The notes below the pieces were generated by a model. It was not told the DNA's origin. It worked only from the letters and a program-made list of their open reading frames with translations, and searched no databases. Below are positions 38,604 to 48,023 of a stretch of DNA of 64,000 bases, in pieces. The position numbers were made by a program, and so were the translations under genes. Within the stretch, counting starts at the first letter, position 1; every line of letters starts with the position of its first letter. Source of the stretch: Lysobacter sp. BMK333-48F3 (GTDB lineage Bacteria > Pseudomonadota > Gammaproteobacteria > Xanthomonadales > Xanthomonadaceae); assembly GCF_019733395.1 (NCBI RefSeq), contig NZ_JAIHOO010000001.1, positions 3,100,501 to 3,164,500 of the forward strand, read 5' to 3'.

Positions 38604-38936
38604 TCAGTCCGCCGCAGGCCGGCAGTCGCGGTCCAGCGGCGCCGGATCGGCGCTGGCGCAGACCTTGAAGCCCGGCGCCAGGCCGACGATTTCGCGCCGA
38701 TCGCCGACCGCCACGGCGAAGCGTTCGGGTGCGGCCGCAGCGACGAACAGGCTGTAATGGCATTGGCCGCTGCGGCTGGCGGCGCACTCGAAACGGCTGA
38801 TCTCGCCGGTGCTGCGCACCTGGCTGTCGATCGCGATCTTGCCGTCGACGCTGACCCGGTGGGCCACGGTCTGGCCGCCGCCGCTGCAGCCGAACAGCGC
38901 GAGCAGGTAGTAGATCAGGGCCATGAGGTTGCGCAT
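38604..38936 (-). CDS. small lipoprotein
   Basis: 110 residues. MRNLMALIYYLLALFGC is a short signal with a lipobox ending at Cys17. The mature domain (VAHRVSVDGKIAIDSQVRSTGEISRFECAASRSGQCHYSLFVAA, VGDRREIVGLAPGFKVCASADPAPLDRDC) is a small beta protein with four cysteines able to form two disulfides. AAGGA lies before the ATG. It follows the LytTR regulator gene on the same strand; a common transcript is possible. Function unknown. Confidence 0.75.
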   Translation of the reverse strand: MRNLMALIYYLLALFGCSGGGQTVAHRVSVDGKIAIDSQVRSTGEISRFECAASRSGQCHYSLFVAAAAPERFAVAVGDRREIVGLAPGFKVCASADPAPLDRDCRPAAD

Positions 38937-39004
38937 GAGATCGTCCTTGCAGTGGGGAAAGCTCGCATTGCGCGCAGGGCATCGCCTGCGCCCGCACGCC
39001 GCCG

Positions 39005-39781
39005 TTACATGGCCCGGAACAGCGCCATGAACGGCTGGCTGACGCTCAGCGTCTCGCTGCGCTGGCGCAGGCGCACCGTGCCCTTGCCGCTGTCGTCGCG
39101 CACGATCGAGGCGATCGCCTTCAGATTGACGATGGTCGAGCGATGGATCTGTTTGAACAGGCTGGCATCCAGCACTTCCAGCAGTTCGCGGATCGGCTTG
39201 CGCAGCACCGCTTCGCCGTCGGCGGTCACCACCGTGGTGTATTTGTTGTCGGCGCGGAAATAGATCACGTCGTCGACCAGGATCAGCCGGGTCTCGCGGC
39301 CGGCGCTGGCGGTGATCCAGGTCAGCGCCGGCGCTTCGGGCTTGCTGCGCTGCGTGCCCAGGCGCTGGCTCAGCTCGGCGATCGCCTCGCTGTCGGCGGC
39401 GGTGCCCGACTGCTGCTGCAGCCGCTGCACGGTCACCGCCAGCCGCTCCGGGGTCACCGGCTTGAGCAGGTAGTCGATCGCCCCATGCTCGAAGGCGTCG
39501 ATCGCGTACTGATCGTAGGCGGTGACGAACACGATCCGGGTCTGCGGGCTGACGTCGGCGGCGGCGCCGGCGACATCGACGCCGGTCAGCCCGGGCATGC
39601 GGATGTCCAGGAAGGCGACGTCGGGCCGGTGCTCGGCCAAGGCCTCCAGGGCCTCGGCGCCGTCTTCGCATTGGGCGACGATGCGCAGCTGCGGCCAGGC
39701 CTCGCCCAGCGCCTCGATCAGGGCCTGGCGCAGCAGCGCTTCGTCTTCGGCGACCAGCGCGGTGAAGGCGGGCTTAGCCAT
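39005..39781 (-). CDS. LytTR family response regulator (AlgR/LytR type)
   Basis: 258 residues. Receiver domain 7-120 with phospho-acceptor D59 (DVAFLDIRMPGLTGVD) and K in DYLLKPV. LytTR DNA-binding domain about 155-257 (LVDDVIYFRADNKYTTVVTADGEAVLRKPIRELLEVLD, FKQIHRSTIVNLKAIASIVRDDSGKGTVRLR, SQPFMALFRAM). LytTR proteins bind imperfect direct repeats and often control exopolysaccharide, pili or virulence genes. Its start overlaps the end of the kinase gene by 8 nt, so the two are cotranslated. Confidence 0.94.
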   Translation of the reverse strand: MAKPAFTALVAEDEALLRQALIEALGEAWPQLRIVAQCEDGAEALEALAEHRPDVAFLDIRMPGLTGVDVAGAAADVSPQTRIVFVTAYDQYAIDAFEHGAIDYLLKPVTPERLAVTVQRLQQQSGTAADSEAIAELSQRLGTQRSKPEAPALTWITASAGRETRLILVDDVIYFRADNKYTTVVTADGEAVLRKPIRELLEVLDASLFKQIHRSTIVNLKAIASIVRDDSGKGTVRLRQRSETLSVSQPFMALFRAM

Positions 39782-41060
39782 GGGCGGTGTCCTCTTGCCG
39801 TGCCAGCGGCACGCTCAGGGTGGCGGCGACGCCTTGCGGGAAATTGGCGACCACGGCCAGTTGCGCATCGTCGCCGTAGACCAGTTGCAGGCGTTCGCGC
39901 ACGTTGCGCAGGCCGATGCCGGTGCCGCTGTTGGCGGCGTTGAAGCCCAGTCCGTCGTCGGCGATGGTGATCGCCGCGCGCTGCTCGTTGCGCCGCGCCA
40001 GGATCCACACCGTGCCGCCGCCGGGCTTGGGTTCCAGGCCGTGCTTGATCGCGTTCTCGACCAGGGTCTGCAGCATCATCGGCGGAAACGGCATGCTGCG
40101 CAGCTCGTCGGGCACGTCGATCTGCAGCTCCAGACGCGCGCCCATGCGCAGCTTGAGGATCTCCAGATAGGCGCGCGAACGGTCCAGTTCCTCGCCCAGG
40201 GTCGACAGCGCGTCCTCGGTGCGCGGCAGCGACTTGCGCAGGAAATCGATCAGGTGGCCGAGCATTTCGTCGGCCTTGGCCGCATCGTTGCGGGTCAGGT
40301 ACTGGGCGCTGGCCAGGGTGTTGTAGAGGAAGTGCGGTTCGACCTGGGCGTGCAGCAGGCTCAGCTTGGCCACCGCCAGTTCCTTTTCGGTTTCGGTGCG
40401 GGTGACCGCGGCGCGCTCGTTGCGGCGGCGCTCGGCGATGCGCCGGGTGATGGCGCGGACGATGGCCTCGGCGTTCTCCAGGTTGGTGCCGCCGTCGACC
40501 CGGAACCAATCGCTCCAGGCGCCGGCCTCCGGCTCGCAGATCAGGATGATGCGCCCGCTGTCCTCGCCCGGGGTCACCGTGGCCTGGATCTGGTTGCGGC
40601 CGTGGCCGCGCAGGCCGGTGAGGTCGCGTACCTCGCGGTCGCGGCCGTATAGGTTGTGCCGGCGCACCTTGGCCCGCACCTGCAGGCTGTCGCGCGCGCT
40701 CTCGATTTCCTCCACCCGAGGCAGCTCGCGGATCGCTGCGTCGAGCAGGTCGAAGGTTTCGCCGGCCTCGAACGGCACCTCGATCTCGCGCCGCTGGCGG
40801 TTGTGCAGCGCGCCGCGGTCGATATGCCCGGCGATCAGCCGCACCCGGCGCACGTGGCTGAAGGCGCCGGTGACCACGTAGGCCACTACCAGCGCGCAGA
40901 TCAGGAACAGCGGGGTCGAGTCCTGATACTGCAGTCCCGGGGTTACCGAGGCGAACAAGGCCATCAGCAGGAACAGGCCGAACCAGGCCAGGGCGAGGCG
41001 GGCGATGAAGAAGAAGCTTCGGATCACGAGGGCTGTGCCATGACGGGATGGGCGCAGCAT
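39774..41060 (-). CDS. LytS/AlgZ-type sensor histidine kinase
   Basis: 428 residues from the ATG at 41060 (a GTG at 41027 is an alternative; longer readings are GC-rich run-ons). Two membrane helices (FFFIARLALAWFGLFLLMALFASV; STPLFLICALVVAYVVTGAFS) are followed by a cytoplasmic middle region, the His_kinase box LSLLHAQVEPHFLYNTLAS and the ATPase domain with LVENAIKHGLEPK (N box), ADDGLGF (G1) and GTGIGLRNV (G2). This is the AlgZ/LytS (5TM-less) type that phosphorylates LytTR regulators, here the one encoded next. Confidence 0.92.
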   Translation of the reverse strand: MLRPSRHGTALVIRSFFFIARLALAWFGLFLLMALFASVTPGLQYQDSTPLFLICALVVAYVVTGAFSHVRRVRLIAGHIDRGALHNRQRREIEVPFEAGETFDLLDAAIRELPRVEEIESARDSLQVRAKVRRHNLYGRDREVRDLTGLRGHGRNQIQATVTPGEDSGRIILICEPEAGAWSDWFRVDGGTNLENAEAIVRAITRRIAERRRNERAAVTRTETEKELAVAKLSLLHAQVEPHFLYNTLASAQYLTRNDAAKADEMLGHLIDFLRKSLPRTEDALSTLGEELDRSRAYLEILKLRMGARLELQIDVPDELRSMPFPPMMLQTLVENAIKHGLEPKPGGGTVWILARRNEQRAAITIADDGLGFNAANSGTGIGLRNVRERLQLVYGDDAQLAVVANFPQGVAATLSVPLARQEDTAHG

Positions 41061-41159
41061 AGTGCTGCGGCGCGCGAGCGGAAGTAGGGCAGCGACGAAG
41101 GCGGGGTGGCGGCGATGAAGCCCGGGCGCGGCGGCGCGAAGCTCCGGCGCCCGGTCGGC

Positions 41160-41216
41160 GGCCGGCGCCGGCTGCGCCGCGGGCGGCGGCCGGTGCCGGC
41201 TGCGCCGCCGGGCGGC
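41160..41216. repeat. 28-bp direct repeat, two copies
   Basis: Two adjacent GC-rich units (41160-41187 and 41188-41216) differ at one base and one insertion; each contains GCCGGCTGCGCCGC. They lie in the 478-bp gap between the kinase and the one-piece RHS gene. Apart from these, 41061-41538 shows no gene or clear promoter. Confidence 0.7.
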
Positions 41217-41538
41217 GGCGCAGGGGCCTCGCTCGGGTTTTGTGATCGCCAGCCTGCTTCGAAAACCCATTCAGTCGCCGTCGCATATTCCGCAAGGCGT
41301 TTGGTTAGGCTAAGCGGCAACAACCCGGAACTGCGCAAATGGATTTGCCGCCCGCACCCACGACGCCCGCCGTTCATCGCCCGCGCACGCGTCGCCCCGG
41401 TCTTTCCCGCCCATTGCCGCGACCGCGGCCGTTCGCGTTCTACATGCGACCGGCGCACCCAGCCGCGTCCCCCGTTTCGAATTCTCCCCCTGGCCGTCCC
41501 CGCGGCCGCCACGCATGAACCGTCCAAGGAACCGACGC

Positions 41539-44500
41539 ATGCCGCCCATCGATGGAACGAAGCCCCTGAACTTACCGCCGCGCGGCGCCGTGCCGCGCAC
41601 CTGGCTGACCGGCCTGCTGCTGACCGCCGCCGCCCTCGGCGGCACGGCCCAGGCCCAGGAAGCCGGCAAGCAGTGGACCAGCACCTGGACCAGCAACGGC
41701 CCGCGCCTGACCGAGCGCGAGATCCAGCAGGATATCGAAGCCCTGTTCGCGCCGTACTCGTCGTACGGCCCGCTCAGCTTCCAGGTCGTCAGCCAGGTCC
41801 ACCTGCCGGACCGCACCGCCTACTACTACGGCATCGAGCCGATGCCGCCTACCACCGAGCCGTGGTCTTACACGCATTCGACCGAGCCGGACTACACCCC
41901 GGGGCCGACCTTGGAGGGCGTGGTCGATCAGCTGAGACAGCACCTGGACCAGCGTAGCCTGGACGAGGGCTGCACGCCGAACACCGCGATCGCCCTGGCG
42001 CCGGACTGGGAGATCAGCCTGACCTGGGTCGACGACAAGACCAGCGCGGTCGAGACCCGGGCTTACGACGCCAGCTATGTGATCAAGGATGCCGATGGCG
42101 TCTGCGGCTTCACCGCCAATGACAGCCAATACCTCGAGCGGACCCGCGACGTGCATTGCCCCAACACCGTCGCGATGAGCTGGGACGCCGCCGAGCAGGC
42201 CTGCGCCGGCGGCCTGCAGCCGATGGCCTACCTCAGCCCGCCGTTGGTGCTCGACTGCCCCGACGGCGGCTGCGACCCTGCCTCGGGCGACAAGACCCGT
42301 CCGGAACCGGACTTCGACCTGGGCTGGGTCTCGTTCGGCCGTACCTATCACTCGTCTTCCTCGTCCCAGCAGGGCGGCTTCGGCCTGGGTTGGACCCACT
42401 CGCACAACCTGCGCCTGAGCCTCGGCGCCGACCCGGCCACGCCGTCCGACACCACGCAACATTTCGGCCTGATCCAGGCCGACGGCGGCCAGGTCTCGTT
42501 CAAACCGCTCGGCGCCGGCGTGTACGAGGCGCGCGACGGCAGCGGCGACCGGCTGGTCGCCGACGGCGCGCAGTGGCTGCTGTACCGGATCGAGGAAGTG
42601 GCGCGCTTCGACGCGCGCGGCCGCCTGCTCGAACGCCGCTTCGAGGACGGCAACGTCCTGGCCTATGCCTACGACGACCTCGGTCGGCTGGCCACCGTCA
42701 CCCACCACAGCGGCCGCAGCCTGGTGTTCGAATACCTCGGCGCCGGCCGCAACGCGCCGATCGCCGCGATCCGTTCGGCCGGTGCCTTGCTGGCAAGCTA
42801 CGGCTACACCGACGGCCTGGTGACCAGCGCGACCTATGCCGGCGGCGGCACCCGCACCTATCACTACGAGCACCTGCAGTACAAAAGTGCCCTGACCGGC
42901 GTCACCGGCGAAGACAGCCTGCGCCAGAGCACCTTCGGCTACGACGCCAAGGCCCGGGTCGGTTCCAGCCAGAACGCCGGCGGCGCCGACGGCCGCACCC
43001 TCAGCTACCCGGCCAGCGGCGGCGCGGTGATCACCGACGCGCTCGGCAAGCAGACCACCTACGCGCTGGGCCCGGCCAGCCCGAGCAACCAGCCGCGCAA
43101 GATCGGCAGCATCACCGACCCGCGCGGCACCGCCACCCGCACCTTCTATACCGAGACCGTCGACTTCCGCCGCCGCCTGGACACCGTCACCGACCGCAAC
43201 GGCACCCAGACCAAGCACAGCTACGCCGAAGCCAACGACCCGGTCACCGGCCAGCCGGCGCGGACGCACACGGTCAAGGAGGCCGTTGGCCTGGCCCAGG
43301 AACGCACCAGCCTGGAACGCCGCGACATCGCCGGCAACCGCACCGTGCTGACCCAGCTCGGCAACCGCGAGACCCGGATCGTCCGCAACGCGCGCCTGCA
43401 GCCGGTCACGGTCACGGTTCGCGACACCACCACCAACCAGACCCGCACCACCACCTACGCCTACTGCGAAGCCGCCGACGTCGCCGCCGCCAACAGCACC
43501 TGCCCGACCCTGGGCCTGCTGAAGTCGGTCGACGGCCCGCGCAGCGACGTCAGCGACTTAGTGACCTACCAGTACTACGGCAGCGACGACAGCACCTGCG
43601 CCACCCAGCCGGCGCTGTGCACCTACCGCAAGGGCGACCTGCGCAAGACCGTCGACGCCCTTGGCCGCGCCACCGAGATCCTCGGCTACGACCCGCAGGG
43701 CCGGCCGCTGTCAATCCTCGATGCCAACAACGTGGTCACCGACTACGAGTACCACCCGCGCGGCTGGCTGGCCGCGACCAAGTTGCGCGGCGCCGACAAC
43801 GCCGTCGAAACCGACGACCGCATCACCCGTATGGAGTACTGGCCGACCGGCCTGCTGCGCCGGGTCACCCCGCCGGGCGGCGCCTACGTCACCTACAACT
43901 ACGACGCCGCCCAGCGCCTGACCTCGGTGACCGACAAGGCCGGCAACAAGCTCCAGTACACCCTGGACAAGGCCGGCAACCGCAAGCAGGAGGACACTCA
44001 GACCCCGACCGGCACGGTCCGCCAGACCCTGTCGCGGGTGTTCGACTCGCTGGGCCAGCTGCACCAGGCCAAGGACGCCGCCGCCCACGCCACCACCTTC
44101 AGCTACGACGCCGACGGCAACCCGGACCTGACCACCGACGCCCTGGGCCGGATCAGCGACCAGAACCACGACCCGCTCAACCGGCTCAGCCGACTGCTGC
44201 AGGACGTCAACGGCCTGGCGGTCGAGACCCAACTGGCCTACAACGCCTTCGACCAGGTCACCCAGGTCACCGACCCCAAGGGCCTGAACACGGTCTACGC
44301 CTACAACGGCTTCGGCGACCGCACCCAACTGAGCAGCCCGAACACCGGCATCACCGATTACAGCTACAACCCCGCCGGCCAACTGGCGACCAAGAAGGAC
44401 GCCAACGACGCCATCGCCCACAGCTACACCTACGACGCCCTGGGCCGGCCGAAGACGATCTCCTACGGTTCGGGCAGCAACGACGTCGAATACGACTACG

Positions 44501-46365
44501 ACACGGTCAACGCGGTCTGCGCCGCGGACGAGACCTTCGCCCTGGGCCGGCTGACTGCGTTGCGCACCGAAGCCACCGAGCTGAAGTACTGCTACGACCG
44601 CTACGGCCAGCTGGTGCGCAAGGTGCAGGTGGTCGACAGCAAGTCGTTCACGCTGCGCTACGCCTACACGACCTCCGGCCAGGTGCGCACGATCACCTAC
44701 CCGGACAACGCCATCGTCGACTACGTCCGCAACACCCTGGACCAGGTCACCGAAGTGGGCGTCAAGCCGGCCGGCGGCGTGCGCACGGTGCTGCTCAACG
44801 GCGTCGCCTACGAGCCCTTCGGCCCGGCCACCGGCTGGACCTACGGCAACGGCCGCAGCCTGGCCCGCAGCTACGACCTCGACTACCGCGCCAAGACGAT
44901 TCATGACAACGCCGCCGGCGGCCTGTCGCTGGGCTACGGCTACAACGAAGTCGGCGAGCTGACCGAGCTCAAGGACGGCCTGCAGAGCGCGGTGCTGGCT
45001 AAATACGACTACGACAACCTGGGCCGGCTCAAGATCACCCGCGACGGCCCCAGCAACACCCCGATCGAAACCTACGGCTACGACGCCACCGGCAACCGCA
45101 CCAGCCTGCTGCATGGCGGCACCACGACCACCTACACCTACCCGACGACCAGCCACCGCCTGAGCAACGTCGGCGGCGTCGCCCGCGGCTACAACGCCGT
45201 CGGCAACACCACCAGCATCGGCGGCACGGCCAAGGAGTTCGTCTACAACGGCAACGACCGCATGAGCCAGGTCAAGCTGGCCGGGGGGGTCAACCGCAGC
45301 TACCGCTACAACGCCAAGGGCGAACGCGTGGCGGCCACGAACGGCGCCAGCGGCCCGGTCGCCATCTACACCCTGTACGACGAAGCCGGCCACTGGCTCG
45401 GCGACTACGACGCCAACGGCGCCACCAAGCAGCAGGCCGTCTGGCTGGGCGAGTCCCCGGTCGGCGTCCTGGCCGGCGCCGGCACCGCGCAGAAACTGCA
45501 CTACATCCAACCCGACCACCTGGGCACCCCGCGCACGGTGATCGACGCCACCCGCAACGTCGCCATCTGGAGTTGGAACGCCAAGGGCGAAGCCTTCGGC
45601 AACGATGCGCCCAACCAGGACCCGGACCAGGACGGCACCGCCTTCGTGTTCGACCTGCGGTTTCCGGGGCAGCGGTTCGATGCGGCTACGGGGCTGAACT
45701 ACAACTACTTCCGGGATTACGATGCGGGGAGTGGGCGGTACTTACAATCCGATCCACTCGGCCTGAATGATGGGGTTGCACTTTATTCCTATGTGCAGGG
45801 TAATCCGCTTAAGACTATGGATCCCCTTGGGCTCCAAGCTATGCCAGTACCCGGACCAGGGGGGATGCCAATTCCCGTTATGTTGCCGCCGCCGACAACG
45901 ACGTTCCCTAGTAATAGTGGTGTTAGCAGCGATTACTGGTATCCGTCACGTCCGCCAAACACAAGAATTGTTGAGCGGGGCGTGTCGAATGCCGTTGATC
46001 ATATATCCTTCGTGAATTCCTCCATTGGGAAGGGGCTGCATGTTTGGGCGACGCTCAATTTTTTACCATACGCGTCAGCTTGGGGGGCTTTTGCCAAGCC
46101 GCCCAAGGATGCTTATGACCCAAATGGTTCAAAAGCGCCTGGAAAGCCCGGAGCCGAAGAAGGTTTCTGTGATCCAAAAGGTGGAGAGGACTGGGTTCCT
46201 AACCCTAACAAGAAAGGTAAAGGCCATGGGTGGCTCGATGTCGACGGAAATGTATGGGTTCCAACTGGGCACGCCCCTGGCCTAGCTCATGGGGGGCCTC
46301 ATTGGGATGTGCAAAAACCTGATGGCACTCACGTAAATGTTTATCCGGGCGGGCGGAGAAGATAA
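41539..46365 (+). CDS. one-piece RHS effector with Ntox37-like tip
   Basis: 1608 residues. The ATG at 41539 has AAGGA upstream and is preferred to 41515. Signal peptide (WLTGLLLTAAALGGTAQA|QE). A unique domain to about 230 with several cysteines (DCPDGGCDPASGDK), then the DUF6531 start LGWVSFGRTYHS...GGFGLGWTHSHNLRL, many YD repeats (YAYDDLGRLATVTHHSG, YDAAQRLTSVTDKAGN, YDALGRPKTI) and the RHS core end RYLQSDPLGL ... DPLGL (1428-1432). The tip (1433-1608) ends EDWVPNPNKK..., GWLDVDGNVWVPTG, AHGGPHWDVQKPDG, NVYPGG, the pattern of polymorphic toxin type 37 (Ntox37). The tip is AT-rich compared with the shell. Overlaps its immunity gene by 1 nt. Confidence 0.9.
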   Translation: MPPIDGTKPLNLPPRGAVPRTWLTGLLLTAAALGGTAQAQEAGKQWTSTWTSNGPRLTEREIQQDIEALFAPYSSYGPLSFQVVSQVHLPDRTAYYYGIEPMPPTTEPWSYTHSTEPDYTPGPTLEGVVDQLRQHLDQRSLDEGCTPNTAIALAPDWEISLTWVDDKTSAVETRAYDASYVIKDADGVCGFTANDSQYLERTRDVHCPNTVAMSWDAAEQACAGGLQPMAYLSPPLVLDCPDGGCDPASGDKTRPEPDFDLGWVSFGRTYHSSSSSQQGGFGLGWTHSHNLRLSLGADPATPSDTTQHFGLIQADGGQVSFKPLGAGVYEARDGSGDRLVADGAQWLLYRIEEVARFDARGRLLERRFEDGNVLAYAYDDLGRLATVTHHSGRSLVFEYLGAGRNAPIAAIRSAGALLASYGYTDGLVTSATYAGGGTRTYHYEHLQYKSALTGVTGEDSLRQSTFGYDAKARVGSSQNAGGADGRTLSYPASGGAVITDALGKQTTYALGPASPSNQPRKIGSITDPRGTATRTFYTETVDFRRRLDTVTDRNGTQTKHSYAEANDPVTGQPARTHTVKEAVGLAQERTSLERRDIAGNRTVLTQLGNRETRIVRNARLQPVTVTVRDTTTNQTRTTTYAYCEAADVAAANSTCPTLGLLKSVDGPRSDVSDLVTYQYYGSDDSTCATQPALCTYRKGDLRKTVDALGRATEILGYDPQGRPLSILDANNVVTDYEYHPRGWLAATKLRGADNAVETDDRITRMEYWPTGLLRRVTPPGGAYVTYNYDAAQRLTSVTDKAGNKLQYTLDKAGNRKQEDTQTPTGTVRQTLSRVFDSLGQLHQAKDAAAHATTFSYDADGNPDLTTDALGRISDQNHDPLNRLSRLLQDVNGLAVETQLAYNAFDQVTQVTDPKGLNTVYAYNGFGDRTQLSSPNTGITDYSYNPAGQLATKKDANDAIAHSYTYDALGRPKTISYGSGSNDVEYDYDTVNAVCAADETFALGRLTALRTEATELKYCYDRYGQLVRKVQVVDSKSFTLRYAYTTSGQVRTITYPDNAIVDYVRNTLDQVTEVGVKPAGGVRTVLLNGVAYEPFGPATGWTYGNGRSLARSYDLDYRAKTIHDNAAGGLSLGYGYNEVGELTELKDGLQSAVLAKYDYDNLGRLKITRDGPSNTPIETYGYDATGNRTSLLHGGTTTTYTYPTTSHRLSNVGGVARGYNAVGNTTSIGGTAKEFVYNGNDRMSQVKLAGGVNRSYRYNAKGERVAATNGASGPVAIYTLYDEAGHWLGDYDANGATKQQAVWLGESPVGVLAGAGTAQKLHYIQPDHLGTPRTVIDATRNVAIWSWNAKGEAFGNDAPNQDPDQDGTAFVFDLRFPGQRFDAATGLNYNYFRDYDAGSGRYLQSDPLGLNDGVALYSYVQGNPLKTMDPLGLQAMPVPGPGGMPIPVMLPPPTTTFPSNSGVSSDYWYPSRPPNTRIVERGVSNAVDHISFVNSSIGKGLHVWATLNFLPYASAWGAFAKPPKDAYDPNGSKAPGKPGAEEGFCDPKGGEDWVPNPNKKGKGHGWLDVDGNVWVPTGHAPGLAHGGPHWDVQKPDGTHVNVYPGGRRR

Positions 46366-46667
46366 TGTCGTCTTATTTCATCGAGCTGGAGACGGAGTCT
46401 CCGGTGTTTTTTTCTGATTTTGACGAGGATCTGTTCTTTGGGTGGCTTAATAAAATAGAATCAATCGCAGAAGTGCGTGGCGAGGGGGTGTTTATAAAAA
46501 TAAACATCTCGCTTGAACGGCTGGATGAAGAGGGTTTTCGTGAGTTAATCGCGATTTTTACGCGCTTTGGGTTGAATGTGGCTGAGCTTAAGAAGCTCGA
46601 TTCGGATATTTTCTTGGCTTGGCTTCATAATCCGCGAGCTTATTGGTACGAGAAAATGTTTAAGTGA
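46365..46667 (+). CDS. candidate immunity protein for the Ntox37-like tip
   Basis: 100 residues, acidic (ELETESPVFFSDFDEDLFFGWLNKIESIAEV, ERLDEEGFRELIAIFTRFGLNVAELKKLDSDIFLAWLHNPRAYWYEKMF), without a signal peptide, so cytoplasmic, as needed against an intracellular toxin. The ATG overlaps the RHS stop as TAATG. Strongly AT-rich, unlike the RHS shell. No named family recognised, but position and charge are typical for immunity proteins. Confidence 0.75.
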   Translation: MSSYFIELETESPVFFSDFDEDLFFGWLNKIESIAEVRGEGVFIKINISLERLDEEGFRELIAIFTRFGLNVAELKKLDSDIFLAWLHNPRAYWYEKMFK

Positions 46668-46952
46668 GTGCTGGGTCACGAATCGCTGAGCCGGGATAGT
46701 CAGGTCATAACGCCTTCTTAAAGTAAGGTTGGGTCAGAACACGTCCCGAACCAAAACTACGGAAGGCGCTCTGGTCCGCTGCATGGAGGGCGACAATGTG
46801 TACAAGTTGAGTAATTACCCGACACCGGGCCTCGGTAGAGGCGGTTAGGCGGCGCGCGTCTCGCAGCGACGTATCGGAAGGGCAGGCGATAGCCGGGCAA
46901 ATGTGCACTCTTGGGGCTGGTATGTTGCGCGCTTCGGTGAAGGGAGGGGCGG

Positions 46953-47417
46953 GTGAGCGGCTGGAAACTTGTTTTGGTCACCGCAGGCCTGTGGTGCATC
47001 GGCGGGGCGGCGCACGGCGCTTCGCCGGCGACGGAGCGGTGCGCCAGGCTGCACGAAATCCGCAGTATTCCGCTGAGCGAAGGATGGCCGGAGACCGACC
47101 CTGCTTACCTGGCGATCAGCGCGAACCGGGAGGCGGCCCGGGCCTGTTTGCTGGACCGTATCGGCGATGCGACGCCGATGCGCGACCCGCGGTCGGAACC
47201 GACCAAGGTCGACGTTTTCGCAGTCGGCGACTTGGCGTTCTTTCTGCTTGTCGATTTCAAGATGTTGCCGTTCGAACAGTTGTTGCCGCCGGAGGTCCGG
47301 CGGCAGTTGCCGGAGCGGGGCGTGTTCGCGTATTTCGAATGGGTCGGCAAGCCGGGCAATCGAGGCCGGTTGCAGCGCGTCGCCCGAGATTGGTCGAAAA
47401 CCCATGCGCGTGACTAG
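46953..47417 (+). CDS. hypothetical secreted protein
   Basis: 154 residues from a GTG with a strong AAGGGAGGGG upstream. Signal peptide (WKLVLVTAGLWCIGGAAHG|AS). The mature part (CARLHEIRSIPLSEGWPETDPAYLAISANREAARACLLDRIGDATPMRDPR, FAVGDLAFFLLVDFKMLPFEQLLPPEVRRQLPERGVFAYFEWVG) has two cysteines and resembles a family of RHS-associated secreted proteins in which a periplasmic partner follows the tip, but the family is not named. GC-rich again, so the AT-rich tip cassette ends before it. The gap 46668-46952 shows nothing clear. Confidence 0.7.
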   Translation: MSGWKLVLVTAGLWCIGGAAHGASPATERCARLHEIRSIPLSEGWPETDPAYLAISANREAARACLLDRIGDATPMRDPRSEPTKVDVFAVGDLAFFLLVDFKMLPFEQLLPPEVRRQLPERGVFAYFEWVGKPGNRGRLQRVARDWSKTHARD

Positions 47418-47527
47418 CGAAAGCCGCCAGCATCGCTTTCTGCGTTGGTTTGCGGATACGCCGACAGCCGCGCTGCGAGTACCAGCCTGATGCCTGTCGC
47501 CTTCGTTGTTCTGAAGCAGGATGCGCC

Positions 47528-47894
47528 ATGCGCATGGTCGCGAAAGCCGGGTTGTCCCTGTTGGTCCTGATCCCGCTGCTGTACCTTCTGGCTCGGATCT
47601 TCGCCGTGCTCGAACGAGATTATTCGATGATCGAGATGGACTGGAACCACGACGGCGCTACGTCGATCCAGGAGTTCCTGCAATCGAGCGATGTGGAGGG
47701 GCGGGCGATTGAGCGGGGCGGCCAGCGATGCATCGAGTACTTTTCGTACAAGGACGGTCTGCCGATAAGTGTTCGCTGCGAGGGCGGCGCGGCGCTACCG
47801 GGCGCGCGGCGAATTCATCCGCTACGACGAGGGTGGGCGCTCGATCGAGCGATTTTCGGTGGCGCAGGCCATCGCTTCGCCACGTGAGCCTTGA
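47528..47894 (+). pseudogene. EF-hand-containing protein with a frameshift
   Basis: The frame from 47528 encodes an N-terminal anchor (LSLLVLIPLLYLLARIFAVL), an EF-hand loop DWNHDGATSIQE, then GRAIERGGQRCIEYFSYKDG. After about 47796 the frame runs into arginine-rich sequence and stops at 47887. In the next frame the sequence continues sensibly as YRARGEFIRYDEGGRSIERFSVAQAIASP to TGA 47892-47894. One extra base around 47796-47799 explains this. It is either a recent mutation or a sequencing error. The preserved protein would be about 121 residues, membrane-anchored, with one Ca2+-binding loop. Confidence 0.65.
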
Positions 47895-48023
47895 TCTCGA
47901 CCGCTCGGTTGGAGCGGCAAGCAGGCGGTCGGCCTGGCCGTAGCGCCATTGTGACCGTATTGGCAAAACCCGGCCGTTCGGATAGTTTGGCGCCCGCCAA
48001 GGACGGTAGGGGGCCGCCTTTCG

